DNA of 6,288 nt, from positions 1 to 6,288 of the forward strand of contig JACPSF010000333.1 of the NCBI GenBank assembly GCA_016193385.1, in the 5' to 3' direction. The notes beneath the pieces are model-generated. The model had not been told where the DNA came from and ran no database searches. It worked only from the letters and a program-made list of their open reading frames with translations. Of this stretch, positions 5,217-6,288 are shown one piece after another. Both the position numbers and the translations under genes were made by a program. The DNA is from Deltaproteobacteria bacterium. GTDB taxonomy: Bacteria > Desulfobacterota_B > Binatia > UBA9968. The first letter of the stretch is position 1, and each line of letters begins with the position of its first letter.

Positions 5217-6288
5217 CAGCTGCGGAAAAATCCGGTTTCAATGCTAACAATCAGCCAGTACAAAGAAGTCTTTGCCGACAATGATAGCGGCTGGGCCTGA
5301 TAAACTCCCTCTCAGATTATCCTTTGGAGGTCTCATAGGGGCAAACAGACCGGATCTATGCGTTCGTTTAGGTGACCTCCACAAGGTTTCGCATTCTTAC
5401 CAGGTTGTAGACAGCCGCCGTGAAGGTAAACATCCACCCGACCCGCAATACCCCGCGGTGCCGCGTTTTCCTCATGAGCCCAATGGTCTTCAACCACCCG
5501 AAGATCTCCTCCACCACCTTACGCTTTCTCTGCCTGACCTCATATCCCTGGTGTCGAGTCGTGCGGCCATCCACAGCGCTTCCCCGCTCCTTCTGAGCCA
5601 CATGCGGGGTCACCTTCATCACTCGCAGCTCCCTGACGAACTCCCGTACATCGTAGTTCTTGTCGCCTGCCAGGGTCACCCGATGACTCCCAGGAATCTC
5701 ATCCAACATCACCACCGCCGCCTCCCGCTCCGCCGTGCCCGTGGCCTGGCTAAGATAGGTGTCCACCACCAAACCGTTTCGGTTCTCCATCAGCACATGG
5801 CCCAGATAGGAAAGCTTGGCCTCCTGCCCCTTGGCCTTCTTGTACAGCCTGGCCTCCGGATCGGTGCTAGACTGATGCGTGGCATTGCTCCTTTTCTCAC
5901 CCCGAAAGTCCACGGTAGGGTTGCTGCCGGAATCCCCAGAGCGATCTTGTTTGTCTCTGCTCTTAAAGCTCTTCTGCCCGGCCCACGCCTCAATGAGAGT
6001 CCCATCCACCGTGAAATGCTCATCGGAGAGAAGCCCCTTCTCGCGTGCCTGCTCATATACTTGCTCAAAGAACTTCTGGGCGATGTCCCCCTCCAAAAGA
6101 CGCTCCCGGTTCTTGGTGAACACGGTGGCATCCCACACCGCATCATCCATGTTGAGCCCCACAAACCAGCGGAAAAGAAGATTGTAGTCGAGCTGCTCCA
6201 TCAAAAGCCGCTCGCTCCTCACCGTGTAAAGCACTTGCAAAAGCAGCGCCCGAAGAAGCTTCTCCGGGGCAATCGAAGGCCGCCCCAC
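5217..6288 (-). mobile_element. IS5-family insertion sequence, truncated by the window edge
   Basis: The element consists of the transposase gene plus roughly 150 bases of non-coding sequence downstream of its stop. The inner end is placed near 5217, where CAGCTGCGGAAAAATCCGG (5217-5235) resembles, from memory, the 'GGCTGTTGAAAAA.TCC' termini of many IS5-type elements. It directly follows CTAG (5213-5216), a typical IS5-family target duplication. The other end lies outside the window, so the terminal repeat and target duplication cannot be confirmed. The presence of the element is secure; the exact boundary is inference. Confidence 0.6.
5368..6288 (-). CDS. IS5-family transposase (5' end beyond window)
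   Basis: This is a DDE transposase that would cut and join the IS ends. The visible 306 residues begin VGRPSIAPEKLLRALLLQ. Homologues have about 50-60 further residues before this point, so the GTG at 6286-6288 is most likely an internal valine and the true start lies to the right. Numbered in the visible part, the catalytic triad is D95 (HFTVDGTLIEAWA), D209 (LAGDKNYD) and E260 (RKVVEEIFGWLK). R256-x3-E260-x6-K267 matches the R-E-K part of the IS4/IS5 signature, with Q at the usual Tyr position. The conserved linker DFRGEKRSNATH (127-138) and the C-terminal GWMFTFTAAVYNLVRMR are intact. The TAA is at 5368-5370. There is no internal stop or frameshift in the visible part, so the gene may be active. 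It shows no obvious function for its neighbours. Confidence 0.93.
   Translation of the reverse strand: MGRPSIAPEKLLRALLLQVLYTVRSERLLMEQLDYNLLFRWFVGLNMDDAVWDATVFTKNRERLLEGDIAQKFFEQVYEQAREKGLLSDEHFTVDGTLIEAWAGQKSFKSRDKQDRSGDSGSNPTVDFRGEKRSNATHQSSTDPEARLYKKAKGQEAKLSYLGHVLMENRNGLVVDTYLSQATGTAEREAAVVMLDEIPGSHRVTLAGDKNYDVREFVRELRVMKVTPHVAQKERGSAVDGRTTRHQGYEVRQRKRKVVEEIFGWLKTIGLMRKTRHRGVLRVGWMFTFTAAVYNLVRMRNLVEVT

Noticed and set aside
5241..5300. 19-codon ORF (MLTISQYKEVF...) downstream of the microprotein gene
   Set aside because: It has no ribosome site and lies inside the presumed IS non-coding end; it is short enough to occur by chance.
5195..5355. Two 7-base inverted repeats: TGAGACC (5195) with GGTCTCA (5329), and ATCCGGT (5230) with ACCGGAT (5349)
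   Set aside because: They interleave rather than nest, and about one 7-base inverted match is expected by chance in a stretch of this size.
5790..6164. 124-codon minus-strand ORF within the transposase
   Set aside because: It is in another frame of the same strand as the transposase, whose catalytic residues are intact without any frameshift.

Overview
The window is bacterial chromosomal DNA, moderately GC-rich by eye (not counted), with Shine-Dalgarno-type ribosome sites, a Sec signal peptide and a phosphonate-type ABC importer. This suggests a Gram-negative bacterium. The nadK-recN pair and the style of the NadK and RecN proteins look Deltaproteobacteria-like (Desulfobacterota or NC10/Binatota-type), but that placement is an impression and was not tested by any search.

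Layout: positions 1-122 hold the last codons of a phnC-type ATPase (+). Next, on the opposite strand, comes a complete secreted metallophosphoesterase gene (about 126-1115, possibly to 1142). A 130-160 bp divergent gap leads into phnE (1274-2221, +), the phosphonate ABC permease. A 54 bp gap with a candidate promoter precedes nadK (NAD kinase, 2276-3127, +), and recN (DNA repair ATPase, 3140-4840, +) follows 12 bp later. On the minus strand is a tRNA-Ala(GGC) gene with encoded CCA (4860-4935), with a good sigma-70-like promoter at 5005-5033. Reading away from that promoter is a 40-codon membrane microprotein gene with a near-perfect ribosome site (5054-5176, +). The right end is an IS5-family insertion sequence whose transposase (5368 to the edge, -) runs out of the window. 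Its inner end is probably near 5217, beside a CTAG.

How the parts fit: phnC and phnE should form one importer with a PhnD binding protein, presumably upstream. The exported phosphoesterase sitting between them on the other strand could feed that importer or recover phosphorus in the periplasm, which is inference only. nadK-recN is a housekeeping pair. The segment from the tRNA to the right edge is the accessory part.

I see no CRISPR array, phage module or clear defence system. The least explained items are the antisense phosphoesterase inside the phn locus, the divergent control region at 1116-1273, and the microprotein at 5054-5176.
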